Made by a program: the position numbers and the translations under genes. The notes beneath the pieces were generated by a model. It did no database searches, was not told the DNA's origin, and saw nothing but the letters and a program-made list of their open reading frames with translations. Of a DNA stretch of 64,000 nucleotides, positions 33,553 to 44,608 are shown piece after piece. The stretch spans positions 41,412,658 through 41,476,657 of the forward strand of contig CM045990.1 in assembly GCA_025175895.1 (NCBI GenBank). The letters run 5' to 3'. The DNA comes from Wurfbainia villosa (taxonomy: Eukaryota; Streptophyta; Magnoliopsida; Zingiberales; Zingiberaceae). How positions within the stretch are numbered: the stretch's first letter is position 1; each line of letters begins with the position of its first letter.

Positions 33553-35242
33553 TATTCATACAATCGGTCTCAGGTCAATATTGACCAAGCTCGAGTAGAA
33601 CTGGAGTAGTATTTTGATATTTGATAATACGTTTAACAATATATATTATAGTATAACTAATGGATAGTTTGGGACATCTAAGGTCATATGAGGGAGATTG
33701 TTAGGAGGAGATTGTTGGAGCAATCAACCCCAGATCAAGGTTGACCAAGCTCAAGTAAGACTCGAGTAAAAGTCCAAGTATAAATACTTGCCAAGGGAAA
33801 GTCCAAGTATAGAGACTTGGGAAGGGAAATTTCAAGTAAGGATATTTGGCAAGGGAAAGTACAAGTATGAAGACTTGACAAAGGGAAAGTCCAAGTAGTC
33901 TTGATGGTGAAAGTCCAAGTGTGTAGTCTTAGTCGTATAAGTCTAAGTGTATAGTCTTGGCGGCGTAAGTCCATGTGTAACTTGGTAATGGAAGTCCCGG
34001 AGGTGCGACCTTTTGGTAAAAGAAGACTCATTAGCATGACAAAGATGAAGGAAGTACTTGAAGGCCAGCGCAAAGGGTGAGGAGTTGTGGACTCAACTTG
34101 AGGGTGTGAGGCCGATGGAAGTAGCTTGAAGGTTTAGGTCTAGGCTAAAGGTGTTCAATAGCATGATAAAGTCGAAGCAAGCACTTGAAGGCTACCATAA
34201 AGGGTGAGGAGTCGTGGACTCAATTTGAGGGTGTGAGACTGATAGAAGTGGCTTGAAGGCTTAGGTCTATGCTACGGGTAAGAGTCAAGTATGAGAGAAT
34301 CATACTTAATGTGGTAACCCTCAGTTTTGAGGTGTACTAGTCAACCGGTGGTTTTGACCAGTTGACTGGTCGAGTGCTCGACACTCGGGAGCTCAGAAGA
34401 CTCAAGCAGTCGACTAGAGTTATGAACCAGTTGACTAGTCACGCCCTTGGTGCTCGATTGTGACTCAAAATTAATTGGTGCCCGGCGATGCGGTGGTTTG
34501 GACTAATCGCCACTATCGATCAATCGGTTTCAAGTGGACAGAGAATAGAATATTTCTGAGTCAACTGTTGCCTCATGGCAGTCGACTGATGGCTATGTCA
34601 GTCGACTGATGGCTTATGGTAGTCGATTGATCGATTGAAATTCGACTTGGATTAGTTCATTATGAGATAACAATACAGTGATCAATCGATTAGAGGTAAG
34701 GTCAGTCGACTGATCAGTAGAAAATCAACCCGATAGAAGCTTATAAAAGGTAGCTTTGGGGAGATTATAGGAGGTTAGTTTTTGGTGATTTGGAAGGGGA
34801 GTTGCTACTGCATTCTAGACCTTCCAAGGCATTTCAAAGTAACCAAAAGCAAAGTGATCAAAAGCTCACTTATTTAAAGTGTTTTGTTTGAGTTTTCTCA
34901 TTTCTTTTGTATACTTGTATTTTGGTTGTATTCTTATAAAGCTCAAAATATTGTAAGAGATTTTTCCACCATCGGAAGGTTTCCGAGAAGGAAGAAGTAT
35001 AGTGGTGGTACATCGCTAGAAGCTAGGCCATGGAGTAGGAACCGGGGGTTCCGAATCACATAAAATTCTCGTGTTGTAGTTGTGAGTGTGCTTGTCTTAC
35101 TTATTTGTGTATATTATTTTATATCCACTGTGCACTAATGTTTGTAGACAAACACGACGAATGCAATCGAGTGAATCAAAGAGATGAGTCGAGAATGCTA
35201 TTTACCTCTACCCCCTTCTAGCGCACAACACTATCATCAACA
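33553..35242 (+). mobile_element. Internally deleted copia-type element (5' LTR start plus 3' LTR)
   Basis: GAGTG flanks the block (33548-33552 and 35243-35247). It begins TATTCATACAATCGG, a decayed form of the family start TGTTGGTGCAATCGG. It runs about 100 bp as LTR, then reaches 'GAGGGAGATTG..GGAGGAGAT' (a polypurine-like tract, about 33690-33713) and a full LTR from 33714 (TGTTGGAGCAATC) to 35242 (CATCAACA). This is an element whose 5' LTR and interior were removed by deletion. The 3' LTR holds CCAAG repeats (33770-34000), GTCGAC words (34400-34740) and a TATAAAAG box near 34743. Confidence 0.75.
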
Positions 35243-35489
35243 GAGTGGATCTCTAAACCACGTTATATCATTGTGTTTAGCATTAGTTTGCATTGTTCTT
35301 CTTTCTAGATTTTAATTTGTATTTGCTTCTGCTAATAAAATTGTAGAAAAAATTGAAGAAAGACTATCCACCTCACCCCTCTAGCCTTCACAAGATCCCC
35401 AACACTCTAACCTAGTGATTCTATCCTCTAATGTAAGAGTAGCCAGAGGTGAAGGTAGCTAGGGCAAGTCAGAGAAGTCAAAATCTGGT

Positions 35490-38009
35490 AACTCCTCATT
35501 CTTTTTGTTAGTGCCAAAAGCATCACAAGATTAATCCTATATTTTGATATATGAAATAAAGTTTAAAGTTAGGATGTTTTATGATCTGATTTGGTTTGTC
35601 AAATGTGCAGGAGCAAATGTTTAATTGGTTAAGACCTGGAGGTCCCAAGCAAGAGAAGTTCATATATGAATTTTGGAAAGTCAAGCCTTGGAGGTCCTAG
35701 GTAGAAGTTCAAATAAGGAGTTTTGGAGCAAAAGGGAGGCATTCACCAGGTGGAACAAAGATGGACACAACCAGCCATGTGGATTCCACACGGTCATGTC
35801 CAAACCCCGAAGCCAGCCATCCCAACGCCCCCACACAGTCGGGCGTGTGGATTCCACATGGTCGTGTGGCGTTGGGCAGTTTTGACGTGACTAGGGTTTA
35901 CGTGGGATTTATGAAGAGCCGACTTCACGTCTATAAAAAGGAAGGCATGCCCAAACCCTAGGGAGAAGGCCCGACGACTAGGACGGCAAGACGGTGCCCT
36001 AAAAAGCACTGGAGACTCGCAATGGGGAGGAAGGAAGCAGCTAGGAGATCCATCCCGACGCTCCGGCATTATGGAGAACAACCAAGACATGCATATTGGC
36101 TAGGATAGAAAGTACCTTCTTTATTTTCTTGTTCTACTTGCATTGTAATTATGTTTTCTAAGATGTCTTGTGTTTATTCTTCCTTGTCTATGGAGTAGAT
36201 ACTTCGATTCTAGGATTAGGGAGTAACTTGTGTTTGTGGACATGCTAGTTCAAGTAGTCATTCATCTCCTTTGATTCTATTTACAATTTTGTGTTGTTGA
36301 GATTTATGAAGGTTATATTTTGATTCTAATTCTATTGTGCGTAGTCGATACAAAGGGTGACAACCTTCGTATCAAAAACCTAGGAGAATCAAGGATGAGC
36401 CTTGCGGTCATCCTACCTCCCGTAATCATAGAAGACAGAATATGATATGACAGGTGAAATGAGTTCCACCTCTACATAGGGAATTAATAGGACATCTTGG
36501 TACCTCAATAACTTATCTTAGCAGAAGGGCCAAAGTAGGAGAAATTAACTTTAGAAGGGTTGAGGGACCCTAGTGACAGAGGACTCCCAACGGTATCAAC
36601 CCCCTAAGCTCTAATGGTCCGAAAGGTAAACTTGGTTAGGAATAGGTAGCTCCCGGTAGAAGCAAAAGTTCATCGGGCAAATTCATAATGATCCTCCCTC
36701 AAGATCATAATTAGAGATCTCAACACTCCTAATTGATAGCATTTTCCATGATGCACAAGTAAAACCGAAGTCCTAGAATCCCTTTTTGAGAACTTCGAAT
36801 CAACCTTCCCTTCCTCCGAGTGACACCGTACTTGAGTTAGGACTACCGTCAACCTCGCAATCTATACTCTTAGGAGATTAATTCCGAACAACAACATCCA
36901 CTGGACAGATGATATTCGAATCTCAGTCTCTGTGGGATCGATAATCTTTTATTACTTAACGACATCCGTGCACTTTGAGTCCTTGACGATTCCTGTAGGA
37001 GATTTGAGAGTCGTGCTCGCGTGCATCAAGTTTTTGGCACCATTGCCGGGGACTATTGATTCGATATCGAATCGAAAGTGGATAGCTTGGATCGGACTTA
37101 GGTCGAATTTTCTTTCTTGTCTTATTTCATTACAGTTTATTCAGTTTTGGATTTTGGCTATTTAAATTCAGTTTAGCTTAATTTTAGTAGTCACATTACA
37201 TCTCACTTGGTTCAACCCCTAGGTTTATTTTATTTGTTACGTCTGGATTATCTAATCCCCTCCCAATGAGAAGCATTGTCATGATAATACAACATGCTCG
37301 ACCCCTTGAGAGATTATATAGTGCCTAGACGAAAAGCATGGAACTCCAGCATAATTATTCCGTGAATCCAGGCTGTAAGTTGAGAGATAAACCCTACATT
37401 TATTGCCCTTATTCAAAAGAAGCAATTCAAAGGGACTCAGATTGAGGAGCCTTATCAACACCTTGAAGAGTTCCTGGTATACTGTGGCACGGTGCAATAT
37501 GAAGGGGTCCCAGTGACGCCATTAAAGCAATTACGTTCCCATTCTCCTAAAAGGAGGCTAGGCGGTGAATATGCACTTTAAGGAAGGGAGCATAACAATG
37601 TGGGAACAGTTGGAATGTGCTTTTCTGGGTAAATTCTTCCCACCTAGCAAAATAACCTACCTTAGGAATAGAATCCTCTCGTTTAAGCAAGGTCACGAAG
37701 ATACTTTGGTCGAAGCATGGAAGAGACTTCAAGAGCTGATTCTTCAATGGCCACATCATGGATTATAGAGTTGGTCACTCATCCATATTTTTTATTCTGG
37801 AATCTCTAGCTCATCCAAGGAACTCTTGGACACAACCGCGGTATTGATGTAAAGGAGCACGACGAAGGCTATCGCATTATAGAAACAATGGTATGGACCC
37901 TTCAAATGTGGGCAGATATCGAATAGAATTTTCAAGAGTCTTCCCCCGAAAAGGAGCTAGGCAAGCTTGAGGTGGCTTACCAAGTACAGGGTGGAGGCAA
38001 GGAGAAGGA
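35490..38009 (+). mobile_element. Second gypsy (Athila-like) element, 5' part only
   Basis: An LTR of uncertain start (between about 35490 and 35550) ends in GTGCATCA at 37028. A tRNA-Asp primer site variant, TGGCACCATTGCCGGGGA, follows at 37035-37052. About 950 bp of internal sequence with a gag relic follows, up to 38009, where element F begins. The rest would lie right of the window. Its LTR has its own CACACGGTCGTGT-like words (35770-35870). Confidence 0.7.
37480..37930 (+). pseudogene. Gag fragment of the second gypsy element
   Basis: Frame 37565-37768 encodes 'MWEQLECAFLGKFFPPSKIT' and 'AWKRLQELILQWPHHGL', matching the capsid region of the first gypsy element ('RFLDKYFPPSKTT', 'QQCPHHG'). 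Stops at 37769 and before 37565 show it is dead. Only about 150 codons are recognisable. Confidence 0.8.
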
Positions 38010-38018
38010 TGTTGGAAC

Positions 38019-40129
38019 TGTTGGTGCAATCAACCCATGTCACGATTGACCGGACTCGAGTTTGACTCGAGTAGTATTTTGATGATTGACATTGATGTTA
38101 TTGATGTTTGACAAGGGAGTTGACAATTGTTTGACAATGGGTTGACTATATGGTTGACATGGGGTTGACCATATGATGGAGAAGTCCAAGTCTTGTGTAC
38201 TTGGCATGGAAAGTCCAAGTGGGACACTTGGTAATGGGAAAGTCCAAGTCATGGGTTGGCATGGAAAGTCCAAGCATGGGTCTTGGCAAGGGAAAGTCCA
38301 AGCTTGAGTCTTGGCAAATGGAAAGTCCAACATGGGTTAGCAAGGAAAGTCCAAGGGGTGATATTGGCGGCGTAAAGTCCAAGGGTGGAATCTTGGCAGC
38401 ATAAGTCCAATGGTTGGCGACGTAAAGTCCAAGCGGTAGTCTTGACAGTATAAGTCAAATGTGCCTTGGCGATATAGACCAGCTTAGCATGACAATAGCC
38501 GATGGAAGCATTTGAAGGCTAGCGTATGGATGAACAAGTCATGGATGACTTGGAGGGATCTGATAGGCGTGAGGCTGACGGAGGTGGCTAGAAGGCTTAG
38601 GTCTAGGATAAGGGTGATCTAGAAAGTATGAGGACATCATACTTGGGGTTAAACCTCATATTTGAGGTTATCAGTCGACTGGGGCTTTGGACCAGTCAAT
38701 TGGTCAAGTGTTTTGACACTTGGCAGTCGAGTTGACTCGTAGCAGTCGACTGGGATTATGGCCAGTCGAATTGCTCAGTCGTGTGTTCAATGCGAGAAAT
38801 AATCGCGATCATTGCTAGTATTAGACGAGCGATTGATGACTTGGTAGTCGCCATGGATGGCGATCATTGTTGAGTCGATTACGAGCGAGAATGCTCGGTG
38901 GCGATTAGTTAGTCCGACTTTGGCGATCAACTCGTAGTTGATTGTCAGTATATTCGTTGGAACTTATCCAATGTTGGTAAAGCCATTATCTCACAACGGT
39001 ACTGTTGACAGTCAATTGAGGCCCTATGGCAGTCGACTGTTAGATACGAAATTAGCCCGACAAAGGTTATAAAAGTATCTCGGATGGGAGGATTTGACAG
39101 TGATTTTCTTGGACAATTTAGAGGGGATTTGCTGCTGCAATCCAGACCTTCAAGGCTAGTCCAAGGTGATCAACAAGCAAGCATTCAGAGCAAAGTGTTG
39201 TAAAGTTTTCTTTACTTGTCTTTCATATTTACTTTATATTTGCTTGTTGTATTTCGTATTATTGTTGTAATCATTTTGACACTTGGCAGTCGAGTTGACT
39301 CATGTGATCGAGATTATGGCGGTCAGAATTGCTCGAGTCGATTGGTGTTCAACTCTGAAATAATCTGGCGGTCATTGCTAGTATTAGACGATGATTGATG
39401 ACTTGAGCGATCATTGCCATGGATGGCGATCATTAATCATAATTACGAGAGCGAGAATGCTCATGGAGCGATCGATCGGCTACGACTTTGGCAGTCGACT
39501 GCTGGGTAATGGTAGTTGATTGTCAGTATATTCATTGGAACTTATCCAATGTTGATAAAGCCATTGTCTCCTGGCAGTCTTTTGGCGATCAATTGAGGCC
39601 TTATAGCGGTCATTGTTAGATCTGAAATTAGTCCGACGAAGGTTATAAAAGTATCTCGGATGGGAGGATTTGGCAGTGATTTTCTTGGACAATTTGGAGA
39701 AGATTTGCTGCTGCAATCCAGACCTTCAAGGCTAGTCCAAGGTGATCAACAAGCAAGCATTCAAAGCAAAGTGTTGTAAAGTTTTCTTTACTTGTCTTTC
39801 ATATTTACTTTATATTTGCTTGTTGTATTTCGTATTATTGTTGTAATCATTTTTATGAGGTTTCTCCGCATCCGGATTGTTCTGAGAAGGAGTATTTATT
39901 GTTTAGTGGTGTTGTTTGCATCGCTAGAGCTCATTTGAGCTCAACTTATAGAGTAGAAACCTTAAGGTTCTGAACCATGTTATATCTTGTGTATTTGTGT
40001 TTATCTTGTGTATTTGTTTGTATTATTTCTATATTCCATTGTGTACTAACAATCATAGGCAAGCACGCGAACGAATTCCATTAACGTACACGCTATTCAC
40101 CCCCCTCTAGCGACGTCCAATTCTGAACA
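38019..40129 (+). repeat. Element C 5' LTR with internal tandem duplication
   Basis: The LTR starts TGTTGGTGCAATC and ends TTCTGAACA. A block of about 565 bp starting 'GACACTTGGCAGTCGAGTTGACTC' occurs at about 38712-39275 and again at 39276-39840; the 3' LTR has it once. Each copy includes a TATAAAA box (39068-39074 and 39644-39650). CCAAG..CTTGG repeats span 38185-38460. Frames such as 38040-38458 on the minus strand are repeat translations. Confidence 0.9.
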
Positions 40130-40143
40130 AGTGGTATTAGAGC
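40130..40143 (+). promoter_or_regulatory. Element C primer binding site (tRNA-Met)
   Basis: AGTGGTATTAGAGC directly after the LTR is one mismatch from TGGTATCAGAGC, complementary to initiator tRNA-Met. Confidence 0.85.
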
Positions 40144-40414
40144 GAGGTCGCTCTTCATTTGGACTAACCGCCAAGAGAGCACCGCTAGAGGGTGAAGAAG
40201 AAGATGGAGTTTGAAGAAAGACTAGGATAGGACATCAACACTCCGGTCCTGTATGTACTCTATGGACGAGAAGACTGTTGGTGCAATCGACCCAGGTTGA
40301 CTCGAGTTTGACTCGAGCAGTACCTTGATAGTATTTTGATGATAGACAAAACTCATGACATGGGATTGTCATGGGAAAGTCCAACATGGGGTTGGCATGG
40401 AAAATCCAAGCATG

Positions 40415-41748
40415 TGTTGGTGCAATCGGCCCAGGTCACGATTGACCAGGACTCGAGTTTGGCTCGAGTGATGTTTTGATGTGTTTTGATGTTTCGACAA
40501 AAACATATGACAATATAATTGTTATGGAATGTCCAAGTTGGACACTTTGCATTTGGGAAAGTCCAAGCATGGGTCTTGGCAAATGGAAAGTCCAACATGT
40601 GTTGGCAAGGAAAGTCCAATCATGGGTCTTGGCATGTAAACTCCAAGCATGGTCTTGGCATGGAAAGTCCAACATGGGTTGGCATTTGAAGTCCAAGGGG
40701 ATTGATATTGGCGGCGTAAAGTCCAAGCGGTAGTCTTGGCAGCATAAGTCCAATGGTTGGCGGCGTAAAGTCCAAGCGGAGTCTTGGCGGCGTAAGTCCA
40801 ATGTGCCTTGGCGGTGTAGACACCGTTAGCATGACATAGCCGATGGAAGCACCTGAAGGCTAGCGCGATGGATGAACAAGTCATGGATGACTTGGAGGGA
40901 TCCGAGAGGCGTGAGGCTGATGGAGGTGGCTAGAAGGCTTAGGTCTAGGCTAAGGGTGGTCTAGCAAGTATGGGGGAACCATACTTGGGTTAAAACCTCA
41001 TGTTTGAGGTGTGCCCGGTCGGTGCCATGTGGCGATCAAGCGACCGAGTCAACTAGGGTTTGATTGCGGGTTATGGCCTAGCGATCGGCCATAGGTTGGC
41101 GGTCGATCGATCGGCGGTGCTCGGGAATTCAGCACGAGAATGGAGTCGAGACTCATTGGTCGAGTGAGGACTCCATCACGATCGATGGTAGATCCGCTGG
41201 ACTTATCCAACGTGGATCTAGCCACGACCTATATCACGACCGATGGTCCCGATCACCGATCGATCGACTTTTTCCAAAGACAGTCAAGCTATATGGAGCT
41301 CGTGATGGAGGAAAAGGATCGGTTCTTGAGGGCTATTGGGGCGATTTGTTGGTGCAAATCAGTCTCCAAGTGCAAGCAAGCAACCAAGCATTCAAGCAAT
41401 CAAAACAAGTGTCAAAAGTCTTTTCTTTACTTGTATTTCATATTCATTATTGTAATTGCTTGTATTTGTATCTTATTGTGTAAGATTACTTGTAAGGGGT
41501 TTCTCCACCTTGACTTGTGTCAAGAAGGAGTTTTATTGGTTAGTGGTGTTTGTGCATCGCTTAGGCTCAGAACCCAATCCGTGGAGTAGGAACCTGCTCG
41601 TTCCCAACCACGTTATACGCTTGTGTTAGCTTGTGTCCATTTCGCTATTGCTTTATTATTATATATTGTAGACAGACACGAACAAGATCAATTCCATCCA
41701 CGATCGAAATGCTATTCACCCCCTCTAGCCGTTCCAATATTCCTAACA
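40415..41748 (+). repeat. Element D 5' LTR
   Basis: A 1334-bp LTR, TGTTGGTGCAATC..TTCCTAACA. It pairs with 47544-48981 but is about 100 bp shorter, mainly where the 3' copy has AGTCGACTGAT words (compare 41020-41280 with 48150-48460). Its frames (for example 40436-40884 on the minus strand) are repeat translations that recur in the 3' copy. Confidence 0.9.
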
Positions 41749-41819
41749 AGTGGTATCGTGAGCCCGGCTCTTCTACGGATTAACAACCGGAGCTAAGGCA
41801 AAAGGCTAGAGGGTGAAGA

Positions 41820-43449
41820 TGGAATTCCAAGACAAGCTTGGATGGGAAATCAACACTCCACCTCCATATGATCCAAGATTTTCCGATGGAGAGCAAGAAT
41901 GGAAACATTCTTGATGATAAACATAGAGGATTGGTTCATCCTCATCAAGGCCTTGAACCCCTAGGGATAAGAAGGGAATGTCCTAAAATTGAAAAAGTGG
42001 ACCCAAGAGCAACGCCAAAAGCTCAAGACCGGGTTAAGGTAACGAAACTTTTGGAAGATTTAATCCCTAATGATGTTTTGTGCAAGCTAGGAGATTACAT
42101 GTATGCCAAGGAGCTATGGAGAAAATTGGCAAGATTCCATGAGGAGAGTTCATCCTCAAGTGAAAGTGAGGAATCGGAAGTTGAGATGGAGTCAACTTCC
42201 GAATCGGAGAAAGAAGAAGTAGAAGAGGTGGAAGAAGCATCTACTTCTAGGATTGAGGAGGAGAGACCATCCTCTACACCGGAGCAACCTCAAGAAGAGC
42301 TTTCAACATCCGATCAAGATGAGGAAGCTCAAAATTCAACTCCGGCACCTACCACCACCCTAGGTTACTCAAACACTTTATTTTCAAATAAAAATCATAT
42401 TGTATGCTTTGAGTGTAGGGAGTATGGGCATTACAAGAGAAAATGCCCAAAGAGGATCAAGAAAGCTCCTCCGGTGCCTAAAAGTCAACAAAAGTCAACG
42501 GACACCGGTTCTCCAAGTCAAAAGAGCAAGGAGCATGTCATTTGGTCATTACACGAGTCAATGTCCAAAGAAGAAGAAGAAGGGGCAAAGGGGAGCATCA
42601 CAAGTAGGGGGAGCCACTAAGGCAAACCCTAAGGTATATTTAAATAATGTCCGTCCTAATTTAAATATTAAAAAGCATGCTAGAACTAATTTTAGCAATT
42701 TTGTTATGTATCATAAAGAGCATGCTAGAAATAACAAACATATTTGTTTAGGAGCTAAGAATGTTCACCTTAAGAATAAGGAGAAATTTGGGACTAATGT
42801 CCCTAGAAAAACAATACCTAGGGAATCTATTAAGAAAATACAAGAACATCTAGGTTTTAATCCAAAATGGACTAGGCATATGCCAAGAAAGTCCAATGCC
42901 CAAGATTTAAATAAAAATTCTAAAATTGAGCAATTAGAATTAGAGAACCAAGCCTTGAGGTCAAGGCTTGAGAAATTGGAAAAGACCCTAAACAAGATAC
43001 AAAATCAATTTCAAGGGTCAAATTGTCAAACTCTTAGGTCAAGAAGTCAAAGTCAACATCTAGGACCTAAGAGTCAAAAGTCAACCAAGGGCAAGAATGG
43101 TTTGGGTCACAAACCTAAGTCCAAGGTGACTTACCATAGTGTTCCATTTGACTATGGGACACTAACTAGGTCTAGGAAGACCAAGGTCAATGGGGAAGTC
43201 ATTCCTAGAGTTGACCAAGGTTTGTGCCTATTGGCCAAGGTTTCGAAGAAACCTAGGATGGCCACTAATAAGGTTGTTAGGGAGGCAATCCCTAAGGTTA
43301 ACCTAGGCAAGATCAAAATGACCAAGGCTAATAAGTCTAGGAGGGTCATTAGGAAGGTATCTAGGGAGGTTATCCCTAAGGAATACCTAATTAACCCTAG
43401 GAGCTCAAATCGATTTTGGGTTCCTAAGAGCGTGATTGATTCACGCTAA
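41820..43449 (+). pseudogene. Element D gag, broken
   Basis: A start ATG near 41820 opens 'MEFQDKLGWEINTPPPYDPR' but hits stops near 41910. The capsid end is readable in 41838-42620 ('KVTKLLEDLIPNDVLCKLG', 'AKELWRKLARFHEE'), followed by an acidic linker. The first zinc knuckle CFECREYGHYKRKC lies at about 42408-42449. The second knuckle has lost its first Cys pair to a small deletion near 42540, leaving GHYTSQC in another frame. The basic tail (42600-43449) has the coiled coil 'LELENQALRSRLEKLEKTL' and ends 'NPRSSNRFWVPKSVIDSR'. Confidence 0.85.
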
Positions 43450-44608
43450 GATGGGTTTAGGGTGTGCCAACCTTGATTGGATGGGTAGTTAACTCAACCA
43501 TGATAAAGGTGGCACTTTGGGTTACTTTCAAGGTTATGGTTACCTTGGAAATATCTTTGAGCCTTAATTTCAAAGAATTTTAGGTTGTGTCAATATATAT
43601 CTTGAAAACATGAAAATCAATAAAATTGACACGATCTAGATTTAGAGGTCATAGTGTGTAACTTTGATTATTGGCACACTTTGGAAGGTCATGTATCAAG
43701 AGATGTGTGGTTAAGATGTAAAGGTAACATCTAGAGTGATACTCAAGTGCCACACAACTTGATGTCTTGTACTCACCATGCTTCATATGTTTTACCATAT
43801 GTTTGCATGGAAGGAATGTCTAGGATAGATTACATCTCACAAAACAAGTCTTTTACCTTGATTGTGTATTTTAACACGTAGAAAGGGTGAGATGTTAGGT
43901 TTTGGAAATCATTGAATGTTAATGTTTGCAAAAATGAAATAAAACATTAAAATACATTAACAAATACATGAATAAAAGTATAACATCAATACATATACAA
44001 GATCTAACGTGACAAAATGAATAATTAAGATGATGAAATCGAGATGTGCTAGCTTCATGATTCGATCGATTGAACATCACGATCGATGAGGCACATCACC
44101 GATCGATGGTATCGCTTTCACCGAGGCCGAGGGCCATCACCGAGTGCTCGACGAAAGTGATGTGCACATCAATGATCGATGACGGCCATCAATCGATGCA
44201 TATCAGCACGCTACGAAGGTTCGAAGCCGATTGGCCGAGCCGATCAATCGACCGCGCCGATAAAACCGGTAACAAATCACCGACCGATGCTCCACATCAT
44301 CGTATCGCATATAACGCCGAACCGCTAGGGTTCGGTGTCTTCACGCGACGAGCCTTTCTTCTCCTTTCCTTCTCCGATTGCCGTCTCCCTCTCCGACCGA
44401 CTCTTCCGGCCGTGCTAACCTCCCAAAGTCTTAGGTTTGATAGACAAGCCTCTCCTCTTCCATTTTTCACCTATTTCGAGCCCTAGTTCACGCGATTTAG
44501 GGCTTGTTTTTCCTTGTTCCGATTAGGGTTCCGGCGTCTGAAGTTCTCTGGCGACTTTTCCGGCGACCCCCAGCAACATTTGAGTCTTCCCTCCGGCCAC
44601 ACCTTTAA
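43450..44608 (+). other. Element D: spacer and gene-like leader upstream of the extra ORF
   Basis: After gag the sequence follows the sister elements for about 250 bp and then departs. Bases 44030-44290 are rich in CGATCGAT words. Bases 44330-44608 look like a plant 5' leader: pyrimidine-rich CTCC/TTCC stretches and 'CCGGCG' words before the ATG at 44609. The frame 44070-44486 is not supported as a gene. Confidence 0.5.

Larger units (their letters stand above)
18323..35404 (+). mobile_element. Solo LTR (host of the first nest), in three pieces
   Basis: The pieces are 18323-18401, 32637-33552 and 35248-35404. It starts TGTTGGTGCAAG, ends ATCCCCAACA and is flanked by CTCTA (18318-18322 and 35405-35409). 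Removing the two insertions and one copy of their duplications gives about 1.15 kb of continuous LTR sequence. This includes the CCAAG-rich repeats (32670-32850), GTCGAC words (33030-33240), 'AAAGGTTTCGCCACC', 'GTGGAGTAGGAG' and, after the second insertion, 'CTAAACCACGTTATATC' and 'CACCTCACCCCTCTAGCC'. It is the oldest layer of this nest. Confidence 0.85.

Noticed and set aside
44070..44486. 138-codon frame upstream of the captured ORF
   Set aside because: It covers CGATCGAT-rich text and a pyrimidine-rich leader, shows no domain, and ends before the better-supported spliced start at 44609.
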